Origin: Nocardioides sp.
GTDB taxonomy: Bacteria > Actinomycetota > Actinomycetes > Propionibacteriales > Nocardioidaceae
Direction: 5' to 3'
DNA length: 44,729 nucleotides
Assembly: GCF_024509035.1 (NCBI RefSeq)
Contig: NZ_JANINT010000095.1
Coordinates: 1-44,729 of the forward strand
The translations under genes were made by a program, and so were the position numbers. Position 1 is the first letter of the stretch; every line of letters begins with the position of its first letter. Below the pieces are notes generated by a model. That model worked only from the letters and a program-made list of their open reading frames with translations, ran no database searches and had not been told where the DNA came from. Of the stretch, positions 16,158 to 26,652 are shown piece by piece.

Positions 16158-16899
16158 TCAGCGCGCGTACGCCGGCACCGCAGGTTCCCGGTCGACCCAG
16201 CGGGTCGGGTCGAGGAGCCCGGTCGCGAACCGGGCCACGGCCTGCAGGAACACCGGTGACCCCGCCGGGTCGCCGTGCGGGATGAACGTCTGGTCGCACG
16301 TGTCGACCGGCAGCCGGTCGACGTCGGCCGGTCCCGCGTGCGTGATCGCGTCGAGCGCGAGAGCGTAGGCGACCGGGTCGCCGAGGATCAGACCGTGCTC
16401 GGAGGGGTCCTGCACGCACACGTCGGTGACCCGGCTCGCGAGGCCTGGCCAGAAGGTCAGTGCCCACACGGGCAGCGCGCCACCCTGGCTGTGCCCGACG
16501 ACGGCGACGGGGTGCCCGGCTCGCCGCGCGGCGGTGCGGATCGCGGCGACGACGTACGGCGCCGCCTCGGTGAAGCTGCCCAGAGCGTGGTCGGGCAGCT
16601 CGACCGTGCACGTGGCGAAGCCGTCGGTCCGTAGGGTCGGCCCGTAGGGCCGGCTCGTAGCTCCAGGACCAGGTGTCCTCGGGCGTCGAGCCGGTGCCAG
16701 CGACCAGGAGCACGACGCCGCGGGCGGTCCGCAGCTCGGCCGTGGGCGCGCAGGTCGTGGCGTCGCGCAGGGCGGCGCGCGGGCGCTCGGTCGGCCCGGG
16801 AGCAGCGGGGCTCGACGCCATCGGGGCGAGGACTGTCGCAGCGAGCGCCAGCGCGACGGTCGCGACGAGGGCGGGAGTGCGTCGGAGCAACCGGTCCAT
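16158..16899 (-). pseudogene. Secreted lipase-like alpha/beta hydrolase, frameshifted
   Basis: Two overlapping frames encode consecutive parts of one lipase. The first part, from ATG 16899, gives a signal peptide (MDRLLRRTPALVATVALALA) and then VLLVAGTGSTPEDTWSWSYEPAL. The second part continues in another frame with RTDGFATCTVELPD, VVGHSQGG (nucleophile Ser), PSEHG and a C-terminus ending at 16158. The break coincides with a 13-bp tandem duplication at 16631-16656. Removing one unit restores an uninterrupted protein exactly through the family's conserved PALRxxGF region. Length and motifs fit secreted triacylglycerol lipase-like enzymes. A sequencing error cannot be excluded, but a 13-bp insertion is an unusual error. 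Confidence 0.8.
16631..16656. repeat. Imperfect 13-bp tandem duplication disrupting the lipase gene
   Basis: GTAGGGTCGGCCC (16631-16643) is followed directly by GTAGGGCCGGCTC (16644-16656); 11 of 13 positions agree. Thirteen is not a multiple of three, so the extra copy shifts the reading frame. Two differences between the copies suggest the event is not very recent. Confidence 0.8.
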
Positions 16900-16970
16900 G
16901 CGTCGCTCACCGACCGGCCCGGCGTAACGCAACGTTCACACGCCTCGAGCCGCGCCGTCTCGACCAAAAC

Positions 16971-16984
16971 AAGAACGTGTTCTA
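16971..16984. promoter_or_regulatory. KstR-type operator and promoter of hsaADCB
   Basis: AAGAACGTGTTCTA fits the KstR consensus TNNAACNNGTTNNA in all but the first base. The overlapping -10-like hexamer TAGTAT (16983-16988) would give transcription start near 16995. AGGAG (17009-17013) then lies 5 nt before the hsaA ATG. Repression by a KstR protein, relieved by steroid CoA thioesters, is the established behaviour of such boxes. The kstR gene itself is not in the window. Confidence 0.8.
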
Positions 16985-17018
16985 GTATTGCTGGCGTCCG
17001 ACCACGACAGGAGATGCG

Positions 17019-18185
17019 ATGTCCCAGGCTGTTCTCGATGGCGTCCGTGACCTGCTGCCCGGGATCCGGGAGCGGGCCGACGAGGCCGAGCGTCTTCGCG
17101 TCGTCCCCGAGGCGTCGATCAAGGAGCTCGAGGAGGTCGGGTTCTTCCGGCTGCTCCAGCCCCGCAGGTTCGACGGCCTCGAGGCCGACCCCGTCGACTT
17201 CTACACCGCCGTCCGCGACATCGCGGGCGCGTGCGGCTCGACCGGCTGGGTCTCCAGCGTCGTGGGAGTCCACCCCTGGCAGATCGCGCTCTTCCCCGAC
17301 ACCGCTCAGCAGGCGGTCTGGGGGAGCGACACCGCGACGCGGGTGAGCTCGTCCTACGCCCCGACCGGCAAGGCCGTGGTCACCGACGGCGGCTACACGC
17401 TCTCAGGCAAGTGGAGCTTCTCCTCGGGCTGCGACCACTGCAGCTGGGTGCTGCTCGGCGGGCTGGTGTTCAACGGGGAGGGGCAGGTCGTCGACTTCAA
17501 GACGTTCCTGGTCCCGCGGGAGAACTACACGATCAACGACGTCTGGAACGTCGTCGGCCTCTCCGGCACCGGCTCCAACGACATCGTGGTCGAGGACGTC
17601 TTCGTGCCCGCCGACTTCACGCTCTCGATGAGCGACACCGGTCGCTGCTTCGGCCCCGGCCAGGAGCAGAATCCCTCCGACCTCTACAAGCTGCCCTTCC
17701 ACTCGATCTTCACCGGCACCATCACCACCCCGATCATCGGCATGGCGATGGGCGCCTACGCCGAGCACGTGGAGATGCAGCAGAAGCGGGTGCGCGCGGC
17801 GTACCTCGGCGAGAAGGCCTCGCTGGACCCGTTCGCCGCGGTCCGCATCGCCAAGGCCTCCTCCGACATCGACGCCGCCTGGGCGCTGCTGGTCAACAAC
17901 ATCCGCGAGGAGCAGGCCTGCGTGGCCAAGGGGGAGAAGATCCCGCTCGGTCTGCGCCTGAAGGTCCGCCGCGACCAGGTGCTCGGCACCCAGCGCGCGA
18001 TCGACGCGATCGACTCGCTCTTCGAGGCCTCTGGCGGCCGGGCGCTCGCGACCGGCACCTACCTCCAGCGCGCGTGGCGCGACGCCCACGCCGGCCGCGT
18101 GCACGCCGCCAACGATCCCGAGCGGGCGCTGCAGATGTTCGGCGCGCACGAGTTCGGCCACAAGGTCGACCCGGGGATGTACTGA
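17019..18185 (+). CDS. hsaA: 3-HSA monooxygenase, oxygenase subunit HsaA
   Basis: A 388-residue flavin-dependent hydroxylase with an acyl-CoA dehydrogenase-like fold. It converts the A-ring phenol 3-HSA to the catechol 3,4-DHSA using reduced flavin supplied by HsaB. Typical segments are GACGSTGWVSSVVGVHPWQ, GKWSFSSGCDHCSW, VVGLSGTGSNDIVVEDVFVP and the C-terminal MFGAHEFGHKVDPGM. Length matches known HsaA (about 390). The start ATG has a good AGGAG site. It is the first gene of the hsaADCB operon, 3 nt before hsaD, the same order as in Mycobacterium, and lies directly behind a KstR-type box. Confidence 0.95.
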   Translation: MSQAVLDGVRDLLPGIRERADEAERLRVVPEASIKELEEVGFFRLLQPRRFDGLEADPVDFYTAVRDIAGACGSTGWVSSVVGVHPWQIALFPDTAQQAVWGSDTATRVSSSYAPTGKAVVTDGGYTLSGKWSFSSGCDHCSWVLLGGLVFNGEGQVVDFKTFLVPRENYTINDVWNVVGLSGTGSNDIVVEDVFVPADFTLSMSDTGRCFGPGQEQNPSDLYKLPFHSIFTGTITTPIIGMAMGAYAEHVEMQQKRVRAAYLGEKASLDPFAAVRIAKASSDIDAAWALLVNNIREEQACVAKGEKIPLGLRLKVRRDQVLGTQRAIDAIDSLFEASGGRALATGTYLQRAWRDAHAGRVHAANDPERALQMFGAHEFGHKVDPGMY

Positions 18186-18188
18186 CCG

Positions 18189-19091
18189 ATGACCTACGCC
18201 AAGGAGTCGGTCCAGCACTCCGCCAAGGCCGGCGACATCACGCTCAACTACTACGAGGCTGGGCCGGACACCCGGTCCAGCCAGGCCGGCGGAGGACTGC
18301 CGCTGGTGATGTTGCACGGCGGCGGGCCGGGCGCGTCGGCGTGGTCGAACTTCGGCCGGGCGCTGCCGCACTTCGCGGCGTCGTTCCGCACCCTGCTGGT
18401 CGACCAGCCGGGCTTCGGCGGGTCCGACAAGCCGCCGGTCGTGGGCAACTACTACCGCCACGCAGCGGACTACGTGGTCAAGCTGCTCGACGAGCTCGGC
18501 ATCGAGCGCGTCCACCTGCTCGGCAACAGCCTCGGCGGTGGTACGGCGATGCGGCTGGCGCTCAGCCATCCCGACCGGGTCGGCCGGTTGATCCTCATGG
18601 GCCCCGGTGGCCTCTCGCTCAACCTGTTCCACGCCGACCCCACCGAGGGCGTGCAACGGCTGATGGACTTCGGTGGCGACCCGACCCGCGAGAAGCTGCG
18701 GGCGTTCATCTCCACGATGGTCGTCGACCAGTCGCTGGTCACCGACGAGCTCGTCGAGGAGCGCTTCGCCGACGCCACGGCGCCGGGCGCCCAGGAGGCC
18801 ATGCGCTCCATGGGCATGTCGTTCTGGAATCCCGAGACCGCCGAGGACGGGATGCTCTGGCGCGAGGCCCACCGGCTGCGCAAGCACACCTTGCTGACAT
18901 GGGGCCGCGAGGACCGGGTCAACCCGCTCGACGGGGCGCTCACCGCGCTGAAGCTCATCCCCAAGGCACAGCTGCACGTGTTCCCCCACTGCGGGCACTG
19001 GGCGCAGATCGAGGCCGCTGAGGAGTTCGCCGAGATCTCCACGGCCTTCCTCGCCCGCCACATCGAACGTCCACGGAAGGGCACCGCATGA
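18189..19091 (+). CDS. hsaD: 4,9-DSHA hydrolase HsaD (meta-cleavage product hydrolase)
   Basis: A 300-residue alpha/beta hydrolase that cleaves the C-C bond of the ring-opened steroid 4,9-DSHA, giving a 2-hydroxydienoate and the C/D-ring propionate DOHNAA (also called HIP). The catalytic triad is visible and almost in register with M. tuberculosis HsaD: Ser114 in GNSLGG, Asp242 in GREDRVNP, His270 in CGHW. The oxyanion loop is LHGGGPGASAWSNF. The stop overlaps the hsaC start (ATGA). Position between hsaA and hsaC fixes the assignment over other BphD-type hydrolases. Confidence 0.95.
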   Translation: MTYAKESVQHSAKAGDITLNYYEAGPDTRSSQAGGGLPLVMLHGGGPGASAWSNFGRALPHFAASFRTLLVDQPGFGGSDKPPVVGNYYRHAADYVVKLLDELGIERVHLLGNSLGGGTAMRLALSHPDRVGRLILMGPGGLSLNLFHADPTEGVQRLMDFGGDPTREKLRAFISTMVVDQSLVTDELVEERFADATAPGAQEAMRSMGMSFWNPETAEDGMLWREAHRLRKHTLLTWGREDRVNPLDGALTALKLIPKAQLHVFPHCGHWAQIEAAEEFAEISTAFLARHIERPRKGTA

Positions 19092-19990
19092 CCATCGACA
19101 TCAAGTCCATGGGCTACGTGCGCGTGGCCAGCACCGACCTCGACCAGTGGAAGACGTTCGCCGGCAAGGTGCTCGGCCTCGCCGAGGGTCGCGGGCCCCA
19201 CCCCGACCACCAGTACTGGCGCATCGACCAGGTCTCGGCCCGGCTCGTCGTCTTCCCCTCCGACGTCGACCAGCTCGCCGCGACGGGCTGGGAGCTCGCC
19301 GACCACCACGCGCTCCAGGAGGCCCGCGAGCACCTCAGCAAGGCGGGGGTCGAGTTCGAGGAGGGCACCCGGGAGGAGCTCGACGAGCGCCGGGTGCAGG
19401 AGCTGGTGCGCTTCCGCGACCCGTGGGACAACGTCTTCGAGCTCTTCCACGGCATCACCTACGAGTCCCGGCCGGTGGTGACGCCGTACGCCGCGAGGTT
19501 CGTGACCGGCGACCAGGGCATGGGCCACATCGTGCTGCCCGTGCTCGACGACGTCGAGGCGCTGCGGTTCTACACCGACGTGCTCGGCTTCCGCCTGCGC
19601 GACTCGATGAGCATGCCGGGTGAGTTCGTCGGCAAGGAGCCCGGCTCGAAGGTGTGGTTGCGCTTCCTCGGGGTCAACCCGCGCCACCACTCGCTGGCGT
19701 TCCTGCCGATGCCCAACCCCGCCAAGTGCGTGCACATCATGCTCGAGGTCGACGAGCTCGACCACGTGGGTCGCGCGCTCGAGCGGGTGCGCAAGCACCA
19801 GGCGCCGCTCTCGGCCACGCTCGGGCGGCACATGAACGACGAGATGATCTCGTTCTACGTGAAGTCGCCTGGCGGCTTCGACGTGGAGTTCGGCACCGAC
19901 GGGCTCACCGTGGACGACGGCCGGTGGGTGGCTCGCGAGTCCACGGCGGTGTCCTACTGGGGCCACGACTTCGGCGGCGGTGCCCAGTGA
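19088..19990 (+). CDS. hsaC: 3,4-DHSA extradiol dioxygenase HsaC
   Basis: A 300-residue two-domain type I extradiol dioxygenase that opens the catecholic A ring of 3,4-DHSA next to the hydroxyl groups. The iron ligands are readable: His147 (GMGHIVLPV), His216 (KCVHIMLEV) and Glu267 (GGFDVEFGT). His201 in PRHHSLAF is the usual acid/base residue. The N-terminal domain lacks the ligands, as expected. Translation is coupled to hsaD by ATGA. Length equals that of known HsaC. Confidence 0.95.
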   Translation: MTIDIKSMGYVRVASTDLDQWKTFAGKVLGLAEGRGPHPDHQYWRIDQVSARLVVFPSDVDQLAATGWELADHHALQEAREHLSKAGVEFEEGTREELDERRVQELVRFRDPWDNVFELFHGITYESRPVVTPYAARFVTGDQGMGHIVLPVLDDVEALRFYTDVLGFRLRDSMSMPGEFVGKEPGSKVWLRFLGVNPRHHSLAFLPMPNPAKCVHIMLEVDELDHVGRALERVRKHQAPLSATLGRHMNDEMISFYVKSPGGFDVEFGTDGLTVDDGRWVARESTAVSYWGHDFGGGAQ

Positions 19991-20004
19991 CGGGAGCGCA
20001 TTGA

Positions 20005-20700
20005 ATGGGCCCGGGTGAGAAACTGGGGCTCATGACCTCGGAGCCCAGTCGCCAGGTGCCCACCCACGACATCCCGGAGGGCATGAGCCCCGACGCACGG
20101 GAGACCTGGCCCAGTCCTGAGCTGATCAACTCCTGGCTCGGCGACCAGGACATCGACTTCGAGTTCCGCCCCGGCGAGGACATCGCCGTCCACGACGACC
20201 CCGAGACCGTCGCCGCGGCACGCCGCTTCCGCGACGTGCTCGGCCGCTTCGCGTCCGGCGTCACCGTGGTCACCGGCGTGAGCCACGACGAGCCGGTCGG
20301 GCTCACCTGCCAGTCGTTCTCCAGCGTGTCCCTCGACCCGCCGCTGGTGCTGTTCATCCCTGCCAAGACCTCGCGCGCCTGGCCGCTGATCCAGCGCTCG
20401 GGGAAGTTCTGCGTGAACTTCCTCGCCCACGACCAGGCCGAGCTGTCCAACACGATGGCGAGCCGGGGCATCGACAAGTTCGCCGAGGTGAAGTGGACGC
20501 CGTCGCCCGCGACCGGGTCGCCACTGCTCGAGGGCGCCCTCGCGCACGTCGACTGCACGATCCACACCGTCCACGAGGCCGGCGACCACTACGTGGTCAT
20601 CGGCCGCGTCGTCGACCTGGTCACCGACGAGGACGACGGTGCGTCGACCGACCCGCTGCTGTTCTACCGCGGCGAGTACCGCACGGCCGGCCGCCGCTGA
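20005..20700 (+). CDS. hsaB: 3-HSA monooxygenase, flavin reductase subunit HsaB, with long N-terminus
   Basis: A 231-residue flavin reductase-like protein that supplies reduced flavin to HsaA. The conserved domain runs from about residue 73 (FRDVLGRFASGVTVVTGV), through PVGLTCQSFSSVSLDPPLVLF and GKFCVNFLA, to the C-terminal DPLLFYRGEYR. Mycobacterial HsaB is about 187 residues; here 40 or more extra N-terminal residues (THDIPEGMSPDARETW and an acidic stretch) precede the domain. ATG 20005 has GGGAG 8 nt upstream; ATG 20032 is an alternative that removes nine residues and does not abolish the extension. It is the last gene of hsaADCB. Confidence 0.9.
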   Translation: MGPGEKLGLMTSEPSRQVPTHDIPEGMSPDARETWPSPELINSWLGDQDIDFEFRPGEDIAVHDDPETVAAARRFRDVLGRFASGVTVVTGVSHDEPVGLTCQSFSSVSLDPPLVLFIPAKTSRAWPLIQRSGKFCVNFLAHDQAELSNTMASRGIDKFAEVKWTPSPATGSPLLEGALAHVDCTIHTVHEAGDHYVVIGRVVDLVTDEDDGASTDPLLFYRGEYRTAGRR

Positions 20701-20725
20701 GCCGGGGCGCGCGGCGCGGGTCAGC
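20696..20725. terminator. Possible bidirectional terminator after hsaB
   Basis: GCTGAGCC (20696-20703) can pair with GGGTCAGC (20718-20725), with one mismatch, around a GC-rich loop. The stem contains the hsaB stop on the plus strand and the stop of the small minus-strand gene, a typical convergent arrangement. There is no T-run, so this is weak evidence. Confidence 0.35.
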
Positions 20726-20882
20726 CGGCGGGCAGCCGGTCGAGCTCGCTCTTGGCGAAGCCGGCCCACGTCGTACGGCGTGGGTTCGCGACCGAGCGCG
20801 GGAGCGCGGCATCGGCGTCGGTGTCGAGTGCGGTGGTGCGACGGTCCTCGAGATCGGTCGCAGCGAGGGCGAAGGTCGTCAT
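20721..20882 (-). CDS. Small hypothetical protein, 53 residues
   Basis: A candidate gene from ATG 20882 to the stop at 20721. The peptide MTTFALAATDLEDRRTTALD, an Ala/Asp-rich middle and a C-terminus with WAGFAKSELDRLPAG look protein-like rather than like the Arg/Pro-rich shadow frames nearby. There is no membrane helix or known motif. The ribosome binding site is poor. The surrounding 20701-21114 interval otherwise shows only a TAGGAT -10-like element at 21075-21080 for the next operon. Coding status uncertain. Confidence 0.4.
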   Translation of the reverse strand: MTTFALAATDLEDRRTTALDTDADAALPRSVANPRRTTWAGFAKSELDRLPAG

Positions 20883-21114
20883 GACCGTCACCGTAGGAGT
20901 GACTCGGGGGACGCACGAGACATCCGCGCGAATCGGTCGGTGAGGTCCAGAGCGATCGGTAACGGCTCGTCCACGGGTCGGCAACAGGCCTTCCGTCCCG
21001 CAGCTCCGGCCTGCTATCGCCGTCGGGCGGCCGCAGCCCGGGTGCATTCGCAGGCACGGGTCGCACCCATCGCCTAGGATCGACTGTGGGGTGGAGAAGG
21101 ATGAGGGCTGGGGG

Positions 21115-21479
21115 ATGAGCACGCCAGGTGCGGGCTACCGCTTGTGGTGGGACGACGAGAACCAGATCGCCCGTCTCGAGTGGGCTCCGGGCGCGTTCTG
21201 CGACCTGACGACTGCCGAGCAGGTCGACCGCGAGATCCAGGCGCTCGACCGCGGCAAGGTCCGGCTGCTGGTGGACCTGCGCCCCGACGCCGCGATCGAC
21301 CGAGCGGCTCGCCACTTCTTCATGAACCTCCACGCGCACTACGTGGCGGTCGGCATGCTCGCGGGCTCGCCCGCGACCCGCATGCTCGCCAACTTCTTCA
21401 TCGGCCTCAAACGAGGGCCCATCCCCGTGCGGCTCTTCACCGAGGAGGCCGACGCCGTCGAGTGGACCAGGAGCGTCCA

Positions 21480-21483
<4 letters not shown>
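21115..21483 (+). CDS. STAS/SpoIIAA-like small protein coupled to a hybrid histidine kinase
   Basis: A 122-residue soluble protein beginning MSTPGAGYRLWWDDENQIAR. The alternation of strands and helices (KVRLLVDLRPDA, ARHFFMNLHAHY, PVRLFTEEADAVEWTRS) resembles STAS/SpoIIAA-type domains, though there is no clear phosphorylatable DxS motif. ATG 21115 has GAGGG 7 nt upstream; GTG 21091 is an alternative start. A TAGGAT -10 element lies at 21075-21080. Its stop overlaps the kinase start (GTGA). Such pairs usually form a sensory input/output unit. Role otherwise unknown. Confidence 0.7.
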
Positions 21484-23639
<2,156 letters not shown>

Positions 23640-23651
23640 CCGCCCTCGGCC

Positions 23652-24617
23652 TCAGAGCGCGAGGGCGGCCCGGTGCTGCCTGCTGGCGCCGAACAGCTGA
23701 CCGAGCGCGTGCGCGCGCTTGAACACCAGGTGGGCGTCGTGCTCCCACGTGATCGCGATGCCCCCGTGCAGCTGGACCGTCTCGCCCGCGATGTGCGCGA
23801 GCGCGTCGCCGCAGTAGGACTTGGCGACGTGCACGAGCTGCTCGGCGTCGTCGGTGCGGGCGGAGACGGCGTACGACGCCGCCCACGACGCCGAGCGCGC
23901 CATCTCCAGGAGCACCAGCATGTCGGCCATCCGGTGCTTGAGCGCCTGGAACGACCCGATCGCCCGGCCGAACTGCACCCGCTCCTTGGAGTAGGAGACG
24001 GTCATGTCGAGCGCCCGCGAGGCGCAGCCGACGGCGAGGGCCGCGGAGCCGGCCGCTCCGACCAGGTGGGCCCGCTCCCGGGCGGCGGCACCGTCGCCGA
24101 TCCGCGTGGCCGAGGCGAGGTCGGCGCGCACGGTGGCCAGCCGTATCGTCTGGTCCATCGACGGCGTCCAGGTGCGCTCGGCGTCGGTCACCTCGAACAG
24201 GCCCTCGTCAGTGGCGACGACCAGCACGCTCGCCAGGTCGCCGTCCAGCACGTGGCTCGCCTCCGCGCCGTCCGCGAAGGCGGCGACCTCGCCGGCGGCG
24301 AGGCGGGGGAGCAGCCGCTCCTTGGCCTCCTCGTCGGCGCCGGCGAGCAGGGCCTCGGAGGTCACCAGCGACGACAGCAAGGGAGAGGGTGCGAGCGAGC
24401 GCCCGACCTCCTCGAGCGCGATCAGTGACTCGAAGAGGGTGAAGCCCGCCCCGCCGTGCTCCTCGGGGATGCCGAGTGCCGGCAGGCCGATCTGCTCGAC
24501 CATCGTGCTCCACAGCGACTCGTCGTAGGTGGCGATCCGCGCGTCACCGCGCTTGTCCACCAGCGACCGGACCATCGAGGCCAGCTCCTGCTGCTCCTCG
24601 GAGAGCGCGAACTCCAT
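23652..24617 (-). CDS. fadE33: Acyl-CoA dehydrogenase, FadE33-like
   Basis: A 321-residue acyl-CoA dehydrogenase-family subunit. It has the family N-terminal helix bundle (MEFALSEEQQELASMVRSLV), ERVQFGRAIGSFQALKH for flavin contact, and LHGGIAITWEHDAHLVFKRA near the C-terminus. It lies last in fadD3-fadE31-fadE32-fadE33, the same order as Rv3561-Rv3564, and overlaps fadE32 by ATGA. In mycobacteria such paired short FadE proteins form alpha2beta2 heterotetramers acting on steroid-derived acyl-CoAs, here on late C/D-ring intermediates. The assignment to FadE33 rests on synteny and length (about 320). It ends 12 nt from the convergent kinase gene. Confidence 0.85.
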   Translation of the reverse strand: MEFALSEEQQELASMVRSLVDKRGDARIATYDESLWSTMVEQIGLPALGIPEEHGGAGFTLFESLIALEEVGRSLAPSPLLSSLVTSEALLAGADEEAKERLLPRLAAGEVAAFADGAEASHVLDGDLASVLVVATDEGLFEVTDAERTWTPSMDQTIRLATVRADLASATRIGDGAAARERAHLVGAAGSAALAVGCASRALDMTVSYSKERVQFGRAIGSFQALKHRMADMLVLLEMARSASWAASYAVSARTDDAEQLVHVAKSYCGDALAHIAGETVQLHGGIAITWEHDAHLVFKRAHALGQLFGASRQHRAALAL

Positions 24618-25489
24618 CAGTCCGCCTCCAGCTGCTGGAGGAGCCGGGTGCGGTGGAAGGTCGGCGTGCCCCAGGCGGTCACCAACGCGCGGATCTTGGT
24701 CAGCCACAGGCTCAGGTCGAGCTCGCGGGTGTAGCCGATCGCGCCGTGGACCTGCAGCCCCGTGCGTGCGGCGAGATAGGCGGCGTCCCCGGCAGCGACC
24801 TTGGCCGCGGAGACGTCGACGGCCCCGAGTGCTGCACCGAACACCAGCGGCCGCGCGAAGTCCAAGGCGATCCGCACGTCGGCCAGCGCGTGCTTGATGG
24901 CCTGGTAGGACCCGATCTCGCGGCCGAACTGCGTGCGTTGCTTGACGTACGCGACCGAGTCGGCCAGCACGCGCTCGCCGGCGCCGAGCAGCTGGGCGGC
25001 CGTCGCGAGCGCCGCGAGGTCGAAGGCCTCCTGGCTCGGCTCGCCCTCGCCGGTGACGTGGAACAGGCGCCGCGTCGGGTCGACGGAGCCGAGCGGCTCG
25101 CCCACCGAGCTCGCCGGCGCGTCGCCGACGTAGACCCGGTCCGCGACGTCGGCGTCGAGCGCGTACGGCACGTGCGGCGGCACCGAGACCGTGGCGATCC
25201 CCTCGACCTCGTGGCCGAGGGCGACCGGAAGGTAGGCCGCGGACTCGACCCAGGGGCCCGGCACCGCGTGCCGCCCGAGCGCCTCGAACGCGATCGCCAC
25301 CTCCACCGGGGTCGCCTCGGTGGCCAGGGAGAGCACGCCGAGCTCACCGAGCCGGGACCACAGCTTCAGGCCGGGGGCGTGGTCCCCGTCGGCCCAGGCG
25401 CGGGCCGCGCCGACGGTGTCGGACCCGGCCAGCAGCGACTCGAGCGCGGCGGCGAAGTCGCGCTGGTCGTCATCGAGCTCGAACCTCAC
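24617..25489 (-). CDS. fadE32: Acyl-CoA dehydrogenase, FadE32-like
   Basis: A 290-residue, shortened acyl-CoA dehydrogenase-like subunit. The N-terminal helices are MRFELDDDQRDFAAALESLL. The C-terminal domain shows QRTQFGREIGSYQAIKHALADV and HGAIGYTRELDLSLWLTK. It is shorter than canonical acyl-CoA dehydrogenases (about 380), as expected for the non-symmetric partners of heteromeric steroid dehydrogenases; FadE32 of M. tuberculosis is about 320. Translation starts at GTG 25489, overlapping the fadE31 stop (GTGA), and the stop overlaps fadE33. It probably forms the complex with FadE31 and/or FadE33. Confidence 0.82.
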   Translation of the reverse strand: MRFELDDDQRDFAAALESLLAGSDTVGAARAWADGDHAPGLKLWSRLGELGVLSLATEATPVEVAIAFEALGRHAVPGPWVESAAYLPVALGHEVEGIATVSVPPHVPYALDADVADRVYVGDAPASSVGEPLGSVDPTRRLFHVTGEGEPSQEAFDLAALATAAQLLGAGERVLADSVAYVKQRTQFGREIGSYQAIKHALADVRIALDFARPLVFGAALGAVDVSAAKVAAGDAAYLAARTGLQVHGAIGYTRELDLSLWLTKIRALVTAWGTPTFHRTRLLQQLEAD

Positions 25490-26652
25490 TTGTGAGCCTC
25501 CTTCGGGGCGCCCTTCGGCTCGCGGGGCAGGCCGAGGATGCGCTCGGCGACGATGTTGCGCTGGATCTCGTTGGTGCCCGCGTAGATCGGTCCGGACAGG
25601 GAGAAGGTGTAGCCGTCGAGCCAGGTCGACTCCAGCTCCGCCTCCGGGCCGAGCAGGTCCAGCGCCGTCTCGTGCAGCGCGATGTCGAGCTCGGACCAGA
25701 ACACCTTGTTGACCGAGCCCGCCGCCCCCATGTCGCCGCCCGCGGCGAGCCGGGTCACGGTGCCCCAGGTGTAGAGCCGATAGGCCTGGGCCTTGATCCA
25801 GGCGTCAGCCACCCTGTCGGCCGCCGCGGCAGGACGCTCCGGCGTACGCCGGTAGAGGTCGAGCAGCCGGTCGGCGGCAGCGCAGAACCGGCCGGGTGAG
25901 CGCAGCGACAGACCGCGCTCGTTGCCGGCGGTCGACATCGCGACCCGCCAGCCGTCGCCGGGCGCGCCGAGCACGTCGGCGTCGGGGACGAACACGTCCT
26001 CGAAGAACACCTCGGCGAAGCCGACCTCGCCGTCGAGCTGGGCGATCGGTCGCACGGTGATGCCCTCGGCGTCGAGCGGGAAGAGGAAGTAGGTGAGTCC
26101 GCGGTGCCGTTCCGCGGCGGGGTCGGAGCGGAACAGCCCGAAGCCCCAGTGCGCGAAGCTGGCCCGCGACGACCAGGTCTTCTGCCCGTTGAGCACCCAG
26201 CCGCCGCGCTCGTCGTCGCGCCGCGCGGTCGAGCGCAGGGAGGCGAGGTCGGAACCCGCCTCGGGCTCGGACCAGCACTGCGCCCAGATGCGCTCGCCGG
26301 TGGCCATGGACGGCAGGAACCGGTCCTGCTGCTCGGGGGTGCCGTGGTCGAAGATGATCGGCGCCAGCAGGAAGATGCCGTTCTGGGAGACCCGGCCCGG
26401 CGCGCCGGCGCGGTAGTACTCCTCCTCGAAGATCACCCACTCCACCAGGGACGCCTCGCGCCCGTGGTACTTCTCGGGCCAGGAGACGACCGCCCAGCGG
26501 GCGTCAGCCAGCCGGCGCTCCCACTCCTGGTGGGCGCGGAAGCCCTCCGCGGTGTCCATGGAGGGCAGCGGCTCGGCCGGCACGTTCGCCGCCAGCCACT
26601 CCCGGGCCTCGTCGCGGAACGCGACCTCGGACTCGGACAGGGTCAGATCCAT
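25486..26652 (-). CDS. fadE31: Acyl-CoA dehydrogenase, FadE31-like
   Basis: A 388-residue, full-length acyl-CoA dehydrogenase-family protein. Features: AQCWSEPEAGSDLASL and GWVLNGQKTWSSRA for substrate and FAD binding, and the C-terminal IYAGTNEIQRNIVAERILGLPREPKG. Start ATG 26652 overlaps the fadD3 stop and the gene end overlaps fadE32, so all four genes are translationally coupled. In the mycobacterial KstR2 regulon FadE31 with FadE32/33 dehydrogenates acyl-CoAs formed after ring opening. The closely related tail at 28197-29372 (FadE30) probably reflects paralogy. Confidence 0.87.
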   Translation of the reverse strand: MDLTLSESEVAFRDEAREWLAANVPAEPLPSMDTAEGFRAHQEWERRLADARWAVVSWPEKYHGREASLVEWVIFEEEYYRAGAPGRVSQNGIFLLAPIIFDHGTPEQQDRFLPSMATGERIWAQCWSEPEAGSDLASLRSTARRDDERGGWVLNGQKTWSSRASFAHWGFGLFRSDPAAERHRGLTYFLFPLDAEGITVRPIAQLDGEVGFAEVFFEDVFVPDADVLGAPGDGWRVAMSTAGNERGLSLRSPGRFCAAADRLLDLYRRTPERPAAAADRVADAWIKAQAYRLYTWGTVTRLAAGGDMGAAGSVNKVFWSELDIALHETALDLLGPEAELESTWLDGYTFSLSGPIYAGTNEIQRNIVAERILGLPREPKGAPKEAHK

